Counted from the first letter of the stretch, positions 25,567 to 34,780 are shown. The stretch: DNA of 46,580 nucleotides from Pseudorhodobacter antarcticus (GCA_945862435.1 CAMAXX010000022.1:1-46580); one strand, 5' to 3'. Program-made: numbers and translations. The notes: generated by a model not told the origin, from the letters alone.

Positions 25567-26585
25567 CCTGCCGCTTGCTGTACCACGCCAAACCAGCCCT
25601 TGCCGCGCCATGTTTCAAACCCTTCGGTTTGGTGCGCGCCTATCATCCCGGTATCGGTTTTGCGCCAGCCTGCGTTGCGCAATTGGCTGATATCGGGCGG
25701 CGTTTGCGGCGCGTTTACCCCCCGCTGGGCCAAAATATGACCTTTGCTGTCACACAGCATTGCGCGAAGATCCATTCCTTGCGTGCCAAAGCGCAAAGAG
25801 GCCAGCACCGCCGCTGCCTGCGGTTGCCAATCAAACTGGGTCACCAAAATACCAATCGGTTTGCCCGCTTCATGGCCCCCTTGGCGCACATAGGCGGCCC
25901 ATGCCATCGTGGGACATTCGTCCATTAAGGCATTTGGTTGCACATCGCCCGCAACAAAACCTTCGCGCCCGCCGTCGCCCGTAAGCTGTGCTATGAGCTC
26001 GCGATCTGGCAGGGTTTGCCCCGTCACGGCAAAGCGGTTGGGGCGGCCATTGGCCAAAATTTTGCCCGTCATGTCGCAGAGCCAAATATCACAATAGACA
26101 GTATAGGCATCCAAAATAACACCCAACCGCTGGCCTGCGCGCGTGTTACGCCCCCGATCATCATCTGCGCAAGCCGCCACCAAATCGGCATCGGTAGCCC
26201 ACCAGCGCACGTCGCAAGACCTTTCGTACAAGTTTCGGTCGATCAGATCGATGGCCGTAAAGGCCAAATCGACCAATCGCGTGCCTTCGGCGCTGTCAGA
26301 CATCTGTGTTACCATCGTGTCCAAATCGGTCAACCTTTGGGTCAATTGGCTGCCCAATCCCGTAGCGATATCCAAAATCTCGCCCGATACTTTGCGCACC
26401 TCGTCGGCGACCAGTGCAAACCCTGCTCCCAACTGGCCCAGGCGGGCGGCCTCGATCCGCGCATTCAGGCCTAGCATGTTCATCTGCCAGTTGATTTGCG
26501 TGATGTTTTCGATGGTTGATTTAGTCAGCAGCGCCGCATCGCGGGTTTGCGCGCCTATGCTTTCAAGGGAAATCTCGCCATTCAT
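25563..26585 (-). CDS. Cytoplasmic chemotaxis-like protein: MCP signalling tip followed by a Cache-like domain
   Basis: In this 340-residue protein the MCP signalling hairpin comes first (about 28-70, ITQINWQMNMLGLNARIEAA and GAGFALVADEVRKVSGEI). The C-terminal two thirds resemble a Cache/PAS-type sensor (DIWLCDMTGKILANGRPNRF, and LCDSKGHILAQRGV). There is no membrane segment. Ordinary MCPs have the opposite order. Similar proteins occur in Rhodobacterales (DRNLYERSCDVRWWATD is a motif I recall from them). The ATG at 26585, preceded by GAGG, is chosen over the upstream open frame to 26678, which adds a non-typical tail. The ligand is unknown. Confidence 0.75.
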   Translation of the reverse strand: MNGEISLESIGAQTRDAALLTKSTIENITQINWQMNMLGLNARIEAARLGQLGAGFALVADEVRKVSGEILDIATGLGSQLTQRLTDLDTMVTQMSDSAEGTRLVDLAFTAIDLIDRNLYERSCDVRWWATDADLVAACADDDRGRNTRAGQRLGVILDAYTVYCDIWLCDMTGKILANGRPNRFAVTGQTLPDRELIAQLTGDGGREGFVAGDVQPNALMDECPTMAWAAYVRQGGHEAGKPIGILVTQFDWQPQAAAVLASLRFGTQGMDLRAMLCDSKGHILAQRGVNAPQTPPDISQLRNAGWRKTDTGMIGAHQTEGFETWRGKGWFGVVQQAAG

Positions 26586-26695
26586 TACAGCCTCGTCAGA
26601 TGTGGGGAAAATCTGGATACTGCGTTTGGTTTGGGACAGTAACCTTAATTTTTGGTGAAATATCCCGCCTCGGCGCAACTTTGGGTAGAAACAGC

Positions 26696-26724
26696 AAAAA
26701 GCGGCCCCGAAGAGCCGCTTTTTT
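26696..26724 (-). terminator. Rho-independent terminator of acnA
   Basis: Read on the minus strand, GCGGCTC and GGGCCGC-type arms close on a TTCG tetraloop (C-UUCG-G), flanked by A6 before and T5 after. It lies 18 bases after the acnA stop. The plus-strand reading also ends in a T6 run, so it may work in both directions. Confidence 0.85.
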
Positions 26725-26741
26725 AGGCAATAGCGCGCGCC

Positions 26742-29426
26742 TTAGCGGGCGGCCAAATCGCGCAACACATAATGCAGCACGCCGCCGTGTTCGACATATT
26801 CGATCTCAATCTCGGTATCGATACGACATTTGATTTGGATGGTTTTAGTGGTGCCATCCTTATGGGTGATGTGGCAGGGCAGGGTGGACAGCGGTTTCAA
26901 ATCGCCCTCTAGCCCTTCTATGGACACAGTTTCATCGCCCGTCAGGCCAAGGGTTTTTCGGGTCTCGCCATTTGTAAATTCAAACGGCACTACGCCCATA
27001 CCCACCAAGTTGCTGCGGTGGATACGTTCAAAGCTTTCTGCGATCACTGCCTTGACCCCAAGCAGCGCCGTACCTTTGGCGGCCCAATCGCGCGACGATC
27101 CTGCGCCATATTCAATACCGCCAAAAATCACCAAAGGCGTGCCCGCGTCTTGATACGCCATCGCGGCATCATAGATGCTGGTCTGCGCGCCATCTGGCCC
27201 TTTGGTATAGCCACCTTCAACACCTTCGAGCATTTCATTCTTGATGCGGATATTGGCAAAGGTACCGCGCATCATCACGCGGTGGTTGCCGCGCCGCGCG
27301 CCGTAACTGTTGAATTCAGAAACAGGCACGCCCGCATCCGCTAAAAACTTGCCCGCTGGCGTACTGATTTTGAACGACCCCGCAGGCGAGATATGGTCGG
27401 TCGTAATCATATCGCCCAAAACCGCCAAAACCCGCGCGTTTTTGATGTTTTGGATCGTTCCAGCCGACTTGGCCATGCCTTGGAAATAGGGTGGGTTTTG
27501 AATGTAAGTCGATTCGGGCGGCCAATCATAGGTTTGCGAATCGGTCACCTGCACCGCTTGCCATTTCGCATCGCCCTTGAACACATCGGCATATTTCTTG
27601 ATAAACGCCGCGCGCGTAACGGTGGCATGAACCAGATCAGCGATTTCCTTGTTCGTGGGCCAGATGTCTTTTAGATACACAGGGCCGTTTGTGCCCATGC
27701 CCAAAGGTTCGGTCGTCAGATCGATATTCATATCGCCTGCCAGCGCATAGGCGACCACCAAAGGCGGGCTTGCCAGATAGTTCGCGCGCACATCGGGGGA
27801 AATACGTCCTTCAAAGTTGCGGTTGCCCGACAGAACGGCGGTTGCCACCAAATCACCCGCCGCAATCGCCGCCGAAATGGCAGGGTCTAGCGGGCCCGAA
27901 TTGCCGATGCAGGTGGTGCAGCCATAGCCCACAAGGTTAAAGCCCACAGCATCAAGGTCTTCTTGCAAATTGGCCGCGTTCAGGTATTCCGATACAACTT
28001 GGCTGCCAGGGGCGAGCGAGGTTTTCACCCAAGGCTTAGATTTCAAACCCAAAGCGCGGGCTTTGCGGGCAACCAAACCCGCGCCGATCATCACATAGGG
28101 GTTCGATGTATTGGTGCAGGACGTGATGGATGCAATCACAACCTTGCCCGACGACATGGTGTAATCTTTGCCCTCAACCGCCACTTCCGCGCCCATTGCG
28201 CGTTTAAAGCTGTCATTCATTTCCCGCGCAAAGCTGGCCTTGGCATCGGTCAGCGGCAGATAATCTTGCGGGCGCTTGGGGCCAGAAATGGCAGGCACGA
28301 TGGTGCCCATGTCCAAATGCAGCGTGCTGGTATAAATCGGATCATAACTCGCATCGCGCCACATGCCGTTGGCCTTTGCATAGGCCTCGACCAAAGCAAT
28401 GCGGCCCTCATCACGGCCTGTGCCATGCAAATAACCGATGGTTTCATCATCAATCGGGAAAAAGCCGCAGGTCGCGCCATATTCGGGCGCCATATTGGCA
28501 ATGGTCGCGCGGTCAGCCAGCGGCAGATGATCTAAGCCTTCGCCATAGAATTCGACAAATTTGTTGACCACGCCGTGTTTGCGCAGCATTTGCACGACCT
28601 TTAGCACCAAATCGGTCGCAGTGGTGCCTTCCATCATTTGGCCCGTCAGTTTGAACCCCACCACTTCGGGGATCAGCATCGAAACGGGTTGGCCCAGCAT
28701 TGCCGCCTCGGCCTCAATCCCGCCCACGCCCCAGCCCAGAACGGCCATGCCGTTAACCATGGTGGTGTGGCTGTCGGTTCCGACCAGTGTATCGGGATAG
28801 GCAACCTCAACGCCGCTTTGATCTTTGTCTGTCCAAACGGTTTGCGCCAGATATTCAAGGTTGACCTGATGGCAAATCCCCGTGCCAGGCGGCACGACGC
28901 GGAAATTGTTAAACGCGTTTTGTCCCCATTTCAGGAAAACATATCGCTCCATATTGCGTTCATATTCGCGGTCAACGTTGGCTTGGAATGCGCGCGGCGT
29001 GCCAAATTCGTCAATCATCACCGAATGGTCGATGACCAGATCAACGGGGGCAAGCGGATTGATCGCTTGGGCATTGCCACCCAAACCCTTAATCCCGTCG
29101 CGCATTGCGGCAAGGTCAACCACGGCAGGCACGCCCGTGAAATCTTGCATCAAGACGCGGGCAGGGCGGTAAGCAATCTCGCGCGGGTTTTTGCCCGCCA
29201 TTTCACCCCATTCAGAAAAGGCGCGAATGTCATCGATTGTGACAGTTTTACCATCTTCAAAGCGCAGCATATTTTCCAAAACCACCTTCAGCGCGGCGGG
29301 TAGCTTGGCGAAATCGCCAAGGCCAGCGGCCTGCGCGGCAGGGATCGAATAGTAAGCAACACTTTTGCCGCCCGCAGTCAGGGTCTGGCGGGTCTTGCTG
29401 CTGTCATGTCCAACTGAGACGGTCAT
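26742..29426 (-). CDS. acnA: Aconitate hydratase A
   Basis: TCA-cycle enzyme interconverting citrate and isocitrate with a [4Fe-4S] cluster. The 894-residue product contains the cluster-cysteine motifs SITSCTNTSNP (about 430-440) and GCTTCIGNSGPLD (about 500-510). It also has GTDSHTTMVNGMAVLGWGVGG near residue 210 and the C-terminal swivel domain with SRDWAAKGTALLGV. The length fits the AcnA/IRP1 group. It starts at an ATG with GGAGAAGAAA upstream. It has its own terminator, and a tandem 10-bp repeat lies in its upstream region. Confidence 0.97.
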   Translation of the reverse strand: MTVSVGHDSSKTRQTLTAGGKSVAYYSIPAAQAAGLGDFAKLPAALKVVLENMLRFEDGKTVTIDDIRAFSEWGEMAGKNPREIAYRPARVLMQDFTGVPAVVDLAAMRDGIKGLGGNAQAINPLAPVDLVIDHSVMIDEFGTPRAFQANVDREYERNMERYVFLKWGQNAFNNFRVVPPGTGICHQVNLEYLAQTVWTDKDQSGVEVAYPDTLVGTDSHTTMVNGMAVLGWGVGGIEAEAAMLGQPVSMLIPEVVGFKLTGQMMEGTTATDLVLKVVQMLRKHGVVNKFVEFYGEGLDHLPLADRATIANMAPEYGATCGFFPIDDETIGYLHGTGRDEGRIALVEAYAKANGMWRDASYDPIYTSTLHLDMGTIVPAISGPKRPQDYLPLTDAKASFAREMNDSFKRAMGAEVAVEGKDYTMSSGKVVIASITSCTNTSNPYVMIGAGLVARKARALGLKSKPWVKTSLAPGSQVVSEYLNAANLQEDLDAVGFNLVGYGCTTCIGNSGPLDPAISAAIAAGDLVATAVLSGNRNFEGRISPDVRANYLASPPLVVAYALAGDMNIDLTTEPLGMGTNGPVYLKDIWPTNKEIADLVHATVTRAAFIKKYADVFKGDAKWQAVQVTDSQTYDWPPESTYIQNPPYFQGMAKSAGTIQNIKNARVLAVLGDMITTDHISPAGSFKISTPAGKFLADAGVPVSEFNSYGARRGNHRVMMRGTFANIRIKNEMLEGVEGGYTKGPDGAQTSIYDAAMAYQDAGTPLVIFGGIEYGAGSSRDWAAKGTALLGVKAVIAESFERIHRSNLVGMGVVPFEFTNGETRKTLGLTGDETVSIEGLEGDLKPLSTLPCHITHKDGTTKTIQIKCRIDTEIEIEYVEHGGVLHYVLRDLAAR

Positions 29427-29465
29427 TTTCTTCTCCGATTAGGGGATGATCGCGGATTTTGTTCT

Positions 29466-29485
29466 ATTGTATGCAATTGTATGCC
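29466..29485. promoter_or_regulatory. Tandem 10-bp direct repeat upstream of acnA
   Basis: ATTGTATGCA is followed at once by ATTGTATGCC, one helical turn apart, 40-60 bases upstream of the acnA start in the divergent region with the DUF1223 gene. On the minus strand it reads GCATACAAT twice, each containing a TACAAT that could serve as a -10 box. It may be a promoter, an operator, or both. No known box was recognised with confidence. Confidence 0.4.
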
Positions 29486-29617
29486 GAAAATCCAGTGCGT
29501 TTTGCAGAAAATCTGATGTAACGCTTGAAAAGCCGCCCATCACGCCCGCCTCGCAAAACCTTGATTGGCCAAAGCACAGGTTTGGGGGTAAATATGCCTC
29601 AAACATAGGTGATAGAT

Positions 29618-30319
29618 ATGACACAATTTAAACATTTTGCATTGGCTTTGGGAATGGGGCTGCTCGCTTTACCCGCGCTGGCGCAGCAAACTTCGACCCA
29701 AGGGGTTTTGGTCGAATTGTTCACTTCGCAGGGGTGTTCGTCTTGCCCGCCCGCTGATGCGCTGCTGCAAGAATTATCCAAGCAAAACGGCGTGATCGCG
29801 CTGGCGCTGCATGTGGATTATTGGGACTATATCGGCTGGAGCGATACTTTCGCCCAAGAAAAATTCACCAAGCGCCAGCGCCGCTATGCAGCCGCGCGCA
29901 ATGACAACATGATCTACACCCCGCAGATGATTGTGGCAGGCGATGCCCGCGTGAAAGGCCATGATCGGGCCGAGGCAGGGGCGGAAATTGCCGCCGCCCG
30001 CGCGCTGGTTGATCTGCAAGTGACGCGCAGCGGCGATGAAGTGGTGATTTTCGCCACGCCGCGCGCCGCACTATCGGGCGATTTTGTGGTGGATTTGGTG
30101 CGTTACCGCCCGCAATCGACTGTGCGGATCGAGCGGGGCGAAAATCGGGGCCGCGAAATTTCCTATCACAATATCGTCACGCATTGGGAAAATCTGGGCC
30201 AATGGTCGGGTAAGGCGGCGCTTGAACTGCGCGCCCGCGCTGTTGGCGATGCGCCCGTGGTGGTCATCATTCAGCGCAAAGGCCCTGCCGAAGTGGTGGC
30301 CAGCGCCGTTCTAAAATAA
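29618..30319 (+). CDS. DUF1223 secreted thioredoxin-fold protein
   Basis: This 233-residue protein starts MTQFKHFALALGMGLLALPALA, a signal peptide. The mature part begins with the DUF1223 hallmark VELFTSQGCSSCPPADALL, which contains a CSSC pair like a thioredoxin active site. HVDYWDYIGWSD and YTPQMIVAG follow, both family-typical. It is a periplasmic protein of unknown reaction. The ATG at 29618 is preceded by AGGTGA five bases away; a GTG three codons upstream is less likely. It is divergent from acnA, a common arrangement in Rhodobacterales. Confidence 0.88.
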   Translation: MTQFKHFALALGMGLLALPALAQQTSTQGVLVELFTSQGCSSCPPADALLQELSKQNGVIALALHVDYWDYIGWSDTFAQEKFTKRQRRYAAARNDNMIYTPQMIVAGDARVKGHDRAEAGAEIAAARALVDLQVTRSGDEVVIFATPRAALSGDFVVDLVRYRPQSTVRIERGENRGREISYHNIVTHWENLGQWSGKAALELRARAVGDAPVVVIIQRKGPAEVVASAVLK

Positions 30320-30322
30320 TCC

Positions 30323-31186
30323 CTAGCGCCAACGCCGATGCACCCAAAACCACTGATCCATATGCGCGCGCACTTGCACCTCTAGGCTGTCATTCAGCGC
30401 TTGGGTCATGATTTCGGGGGTGGAATGGGGAATTGGCGGTTCAATCAGCAGAACAAAGCTGATTCCGTCAGGCTGGCGAATGCCATAAACGGGGATCAGC
30501 AGGCAGTTGTATTTTAGGGCCAATTCAGCCGCTGAAAGGGCCGTTTTAGCACGGCGGCCGAAAAATCTAAGACGCGCGCCATGGCCAATGCGCTGATCGT
30601 TCAGCAGCCCCATCAGCCCGCCGCCGCGCAAATGGCGCACCATTTCGGCGACGCCTTTGCGCCCGCGTGGAAAAATCGGCGCGCCAATTGCCGTAATGGT
30701 GGCGCGGTAATGCGCATCAAAATAGGGGTTGCGAAACGGCAAATACAGCGCACCCACGCTGTGACCCTGCGCCGACAGCACCGCGCGCGGCACATCGTAA
30801 TTGCCAAAATGCCCCGAAACAAGGATAACCCCTTGCCCGTTTGCGCGCGCCTGCAAAATTGCCTCTAGCCCCGCACCGCGAATAGGGGAATTTGCAACAT
30901 TGGTCTTAAATTCGGCCCCCGAATACACCTCCATCAAGGTGCGCCCCGCCATATTAACCACGCGAGACTTTAGGCGCGCCACATCAGCTTTTGGCAGGTT
31001 CGGCATAATCAGGGCAAGGTTATTTTCCACCCGTTTGTCATACCCCGCCAGCGGCGAGACGATCTTTTCGACAACAGCGCCCATCGCGCGCACGCGCAAG
31101 CGGTAGGGCACCATCAGCAATAAAAAAATAGTACCGCGCAATGCGATATTCTGCGCAAAATCAAGTACTTTTCGGGTCAAGTCCAT
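30323..31186 (-). CDS. LpxL/HtrB-like lipid A acyltransferase
   Basis: This 287-residue protein has an N-terminal hydrophobic segment (about 18-28). The acyltransferase motif is SGHFGNYDVPR with H126 and D131 (HX4D), followed by YLPFRNPYFD and PRGRKGVAEMVRHLRGGGLM. The C-terminal MDQWFWVHRRWR is typical of the LpxL/LpxM family. It would transfer a secondary acyl chain to lipid A at the inner membrane. The exact acyl position cannot be told from sequence. It lies 6 bases downstream of the EamA transporter on the same strand and ends 3 bases from the converging DUF1223 gene. Confidence 0.87.
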   Translation of the reverse strand: MDLTRKVLDFAQNIALRGTIFLLLMVPYRLRVRAMGAVVEKIVSPLAGYDKRVENNLALIMPNLPKADVARLKSRVVNMAGRTLMEVYSGAEFKTNVANSPIRGAGLEAILQARANGQGVILVSGHFGNYDVPRAVLSAQGHSVGALYLPFRNPYFDAHYRATITAIGAPIFPRGRKGVAEMVRHLRGGGLMGLLNDQRIGHGARLRFFGRRAKTALSAAELALKYNCLLIPVYGIRQPDGISFVLLIEPPIPHSTPEIMTQALNDSLEVQVRAHMDQWFWVHRRWR

Positions 31187-31192
31187 AGGTGT

Positions 31193-32125
31193 TTAGACCG
31201 TTTTTCGGGCGTGATCGCCCGCCCAAACATAAAGCCCCGCGCCGATAATCACAAGCGCGCCAATAATCGTGGGGACATCGGGCGGGGCGCTGTAAATCAA
31301 CGTTGACCAAATGCTGGCAAAGACGATACCCAAATACCCAAACGGCGCAAGCAGCCCCGCCTCGCTGCGCGAAAAGGCCATTATAACTGCCGCTTGGCTG
31401 GCCGTGCCAATCAGTCCCAACAGGATATAGCGCCACAAATCGCCCACCAGCAAAGGCTGCCAGACAAACGGCAACGCCGCCGTCAGCATCACTGTGCCAA
31501 ACCATGCAGCGTAAAACAGCGATGTCCAAGCAGGTTCGTTTCGCCCCAAAAGCCGCGTCATCAGCGCGTTACCCGCAAAGCAAACCGCGCAGCCCAGCGG
31601 GAGCAGGGCGGCAGGGGTGAACACGCCAAATCCTGGCCGCAAGATAATCAGCGCCCCGGTCATCGAGACGGCAACCGCAATTATGCGCGCAGGCGTAAGC
31701 CTTTCGCCCAAAAACAGTGCCGCGCCAAGGGTTATCAAAACGGGGTTTGTATCGGCCAGCGCAGTGGCTTCGGCAAGGCCAATATGGGTCAGTGAGGCAA
31801 AGAAAAACCCTGTTGCCCCCACTTGAAAGACAGCGCGGATGAAATGGCCCCACGGGTGAGCGGTGCGCAGCGGCATCGGGTGTGGGCTGCGCGCCCGCAG
31901 GCGCGGGGCCAAAATGGCGGTGATAACAACCGCTTGTATCAGATAACGCAGCCAAACCACTTGCAGTGCGGGGGACTGCGCGACCAAATCTTTGGCCAAA
32001 GCATCCATGCAGGAAAACAGAAAAACCCCCGCGATGAACAAGGAAATGCCGCCGCAAGCAAAGGCTTTTGCGCGGGGCGCCTCTGAAAGATTTCCAGTGG
32101 TGTTTTCGGGCAGCGAAGCGGTCAT
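31193..32125 (-). CDS. EamA-family (DMT) transporter
   Basis: This 310-residue protein has about ten membrane segments in two repeats of five. The typical end of the first repeat is GLAEATALADTNPVLITLGAALFLGERLT. The second repeat has AAVIMAFSRSEAGLLAPFGYLGIVFA. Members move small metabolites; the substrate is unknown. The ATG at 32125 gives MTASLPENTTGN; a TTG one codon upstream is unlikely. Confidence 0.88.
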   Translation of the reverse strand: MTASLPENTTGNLSEAPRAKAFACGGISLFIAGVFLFSCMDALAKDLVAQSPALQVVWLRYLIQAVVITAILAPRLRARSPHPMPLRTAHPWGHFIRAVFQVGATGFFFASLTHIGLAEATALADTNPVLITLGAALFLGERLTPARIIAVAVSMTGALIILRPGFGVFTPAALLPLGCAVCFAGNALMTRLLGRNEPAWTSLFYAAWFGTVMLTAALPFVWQPLLVGDLWRYILLGLIGTASQAAVIMAFSRSEAGLLAPFGYLGIVFASIWSTLIYSAPPDVPTIIGALVIIGAGLYVWAGDHARKTV

Positions 32126-32178
32126 CAATCATTCCAGTTGCGCGCGCCTTTCGGCTGCGACAAAGCCTGCATCCTAGT

Positions 32179-32209
32179 CTTGGCAGCCTTGCAACGCAAG
32201 GCCGCCAAG
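32179..32209. other. Long hairpin between fliG and the EamA transporter gene
   Basis: CTTGGC-A-GCCTTGC (32179-32192) pairs with GCAAGGC-C-GCCAAG (32196-32209): 13 pairs, one A-C mismatch, loop of 3. The T-run after it is weak (TTTAG on plus, none on minus). It lies 41 bases after the fliG stop, so it may end that transcript or stabilise its 3' end. Confidence 0.55.
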
Positions 32210-32249
32210 TTTAGATCGCACCTGCGAGTGCACGCTAAACTGGTCTCGG

Positions 32250-33338
32250 CTATTCTTCTTCTTCCTCTTGGATCAGGGCCAATTCGCCCCCCGATTCCAG
32301 TTCGCGAATGGCGTTGACCACGGCATTCATTGCATCTTCTGCGTCTTTTTCCTTAACGCGCCCGCGCGCAGCCATGTCTTCGCGGATGCCTTGTGCCATG
32401 CGTTGCGACATATTCGATAGGAAAAATTCCACCCCATCGGCGAGTTCGGGCTTTGCCGCTGCGGCCGCAAGCGCGGTGACCAGAACGGGCTGTTCGACAA
32501 TGCGGATCACTTTTGGAATATTGCGCGCATTCACGCGGCGCGGGATATGAACAAAGGTGAAAATCGCCTTGCGCACTTCTTCGGCAAAGCTGGCGTCGGC
32601 CGCCTCTAGCCCTTTCATCACATCTTCGCGGGTGGCGGCAGCGGCCACGTTCAAAATTGCGCCAATGCGCTGCACGGGGCCTGTATCAAACGCACGGGCG
32701 GGTTCGGCGTCCAATTGGGCCACAAGCGCCGCGCCAATGCGCCGCACTGTTTCAGGATCTATCTTGTTGGTTTGGCTGACGGCATAGGCGGTGCGCTGCG
32801 CGCGCGGCCCAGGCATTTTGCCCAGTAATTCCGCAGCCTTTGGCACAGGCAGTTTCGATAAAATCACTGCCCCTACTTCGATGCTTTCATTGAGCACCAA
32901 AGGCAGAATCTTTCCCGTATCTTGATTAACCAGCCGATCCCACGGATCTGCATGCGATGCTTTGCCCGCAATCCGCCGCAGCCGTGTGACGGCGTTTTGC
33001 CCCAAATGCCCGTCCATCGCAGCAAGCGCGCCTTCCAAACCGCCCGGAAAGGCAAGGCCCACTTGTTCCAATTCGTTCAGAAATTCTTCCACCACTTCGG
33101 CCAAGGTATTGCGATCAATAAGCCGCAACTGGCTCATAGCTTGGGTCAAATCTGCCTGCATTTTGTCAGGCAGGCTTTGCAGAGGAATGCTGCTACCTTC
33201 GGAAATCATAAACCGCACAATCACAGCCGCCTTTTGCGCGCGTGTCAGCGTGCGCGGGGCCATAGACATGGGCGCAGGCGCAAAACGCTGCGCGGGTTCA
33301 ATTGCCCCCAAAAACTGCCCAAAGCCCTGATCTGTCAT
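32250..33338 (-). CDS. fliG: Flagellar motor switch protein FliG
   Basis: Rotor protein of the flagellar C-ring that contacts MotA. The 362-residue product begins with a non-conserved tail. FliG-type helices follow (LTRAQKAAVIVRFMISEG), then the middle domain. The C-terminal torque region FFLSNMSQRMAQGIREDMAA matches the family pattern F-x-x-N-x-S-x-R. It ends in an acidic tail (LIQEEEEEE-like run). The ATG at 33338 (MTDQGFGQFLG) is chosen over the open frame from 33371. No other flagellar gene is visible within 14 kb downstream or 30 kb upstream in this window. Confidence 0.88.
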   Translation of the reverse strand: MTDQGFGQFLGAIEPAQRFAPAPMSMAPRTLTRAQKAAVIVRFMISEGSSIPLQSLPDKMQADLTQAMSQLRLIDRNTLAEVVEEFLNELEQVGLAFPGGLEGALAAMDGHLGQNAVTRLRRIAGKASHADPWDRLVNQDTGKILPLVLNESIEVGAVILSKLPVPKAAELLGKMPGPRAQRTAYAVSQTNKIDPETVRRIGAALVAQLDAEPARAFDTGPVQRIGAILNVAAAATREDVMKGLEAADASFAEEVRKAIFTFVHIPRRVNARNIPKVIRIVEQPVLVTALAAAAAKPELADGVEFFLSNMSQRMAQGIREDMAARGRVKEKDAEDAMNAVVNAIRELESGGELALIQEEEEE

Positions 33339-33403
33339 ACGATTCCCCTTTGCTTGGGGCCACATTTGCACAGTGCGGTTAACGCGGCCCTAAGCGGGGC
33401 GAT

Positions 33404-34708
33404 TTAGGCTCCAAAGACGCGAACAAAAATAGTATCTACATGTTTTGTGTGATAGCCAATATCGAACTTTTCTTCAATTTCTGCGGGGGTTAGGGCGGCT
33501 GTCACCTCTGGATCGGCCAATAGCTCGGTTTTGAAATCTGCGCCCTGTTCCCAGACTTTCATCGCATTGCGCTGAACAAGGCGGTAGCTGTCCTCGCGCG
33601 AGACACCTGCCTGCGTCAGCGCCAACAGCACGCGCTGGCTCATCACAAGGCCGCGAAATTTGTTCATGTTTTTCAGCATGTTGTCGGGGTAAATCACCAG
33701 CTTTTCCAATAGCCCACCCAGACGGTGCAGTGCAAAATCCAGCGTGATGGTGGTATCTGGCCCAATCGCACGTTCCACCGATGAATGCGAGATATCGCGT
33801 TCATGCCACAGGGCCACATTTTCCATGGCAGGCGTCACGGACATACGTACAAGGCGTGCAAGCCCCGTTAAATTTTCTGACAATACGGGATTGCGTTTGT
33901 GCGGCATGGCCGACGATCCCTTTTGGCCGGGCGAAAAGAATTCTTCAGCCTCTAGAACTTCCGTCCGCTGCATGTGGCGGATTTCCACGGCGATATTTTC
34001 AATGCTGCTTGCAATTACGCCTAGGGTCGCGAAATACATCGCATGGCGGTCGCGTGGGATGACTTGGGTGGAAATCGGCTCTGGCGTCAGGCCCAGCATT
34101 TTGCAGACATGTTCTTCGACACTTGGGTCAATATTGGCAAAGGTGCCCACCGCGCCCGAAATTGCCCCCGTGGCAATTTCTGCCTTTGCGGTAAGCAACC
34201 GCGACCGCCCCCGCGCCATTTCGGCATAGAACCGCGCAAAGGTCAGGCCCATCGTGGTGGGTTCGGCATGTATGCCGTGCGAACGGCCAATGCGGATCGT
34301 GTCTTTATGTTCAAACGCACGCGTTTTCAGTGCAGTCAAGACGCGGTCCATCCCAACCAGCAAAAGGTCAGTCGCCCGCACCAATTGCACATTCAGCGTG
34401 GTGTCCAGAACATCCGAACTGGTCATGCCCTGATGCACAAACCGCGCATCATCCGCGCCGATATGCTCGGCCAAATGGGTCAGAAATGCGATGACATCGT
34501 GCTTGGTCACGGCCTCAATCTCGTCAATGCGGCCCACATCGAACACCGCATCCTTTGCGCGCCACACGGCGGCGGCGTTTTCCTTTGGAATAACGCCAAT
34601 CGCCGCCTGCGCATCGCAGGCATGCGCCTCTATCTCGTACCAAATCTTGAACTTGGTCTCGGGCGACCAGACAGCCACCATATCGGGGCGGGAATAGCGT
34701 GGGATCAT
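33404..34708 (-). CDS. purB: Adenylosuccinate lyase
   Basis: Catalyses two fumarate-releasing steps of purine synthesis. The 434-residue product starts MIPRYSRPDMVAVWSPETKF. It has FVHQGMTSSDVLDTTLN in the first conserved region, IGRSHGIHAEPTTMGL in the second, and the signature GSSAMPHKRNPVLSENL. The frame is open to 34801, but the ATG at 34708 follows a perfect AAGGAGG ribosome-binding site. It is divergent from the toxin island. Confidence 0.97.
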   Translation of the reverse strand: MIPRYSRPDMVAVWSPETKFKIWYEIEAHACDAQAAIGVIPKENAAAVWRAKDAVFDVGRIDEIEAVTKHDVIAFLTHLAEHIGADDARFVHQGMTSSDVLDTTLNVQLVRATDLLLVGMDRVLTALKTRAFEHKDTIRIGRSHGIHAEPTTMGLTFARFYAEMARGRSRLLTAKAEIATGAISGAVGTFANIDPSVEEHVCKMLGLTPEPISTQVIPRDRHAMYFATLGVIASSIENIAVEIRHMQRTEVLEAEEFFSPGQKGSSAMPHKRNPVLSENLTGLARLVRMSVTPAMENVALWHERDISHSSVERAIGPDTTITLDFALHRLGGLLEKLVIYPDNMLKNMNKFRGLVMSQRVLLALTQAGVSREDSYRLVQRNAMKVWEQGADFKTELLADPEVTAALTPAEIEEKFDIGYHTKHVDTIFVRVFGA

Positions 34709-34780
34709 GGCGGCCTCCTTTTGGCGCTGCCTTAGCGGTAAGGGGGCATGTGTGCAAGCAATGGGTGCACTGGGTTGATC

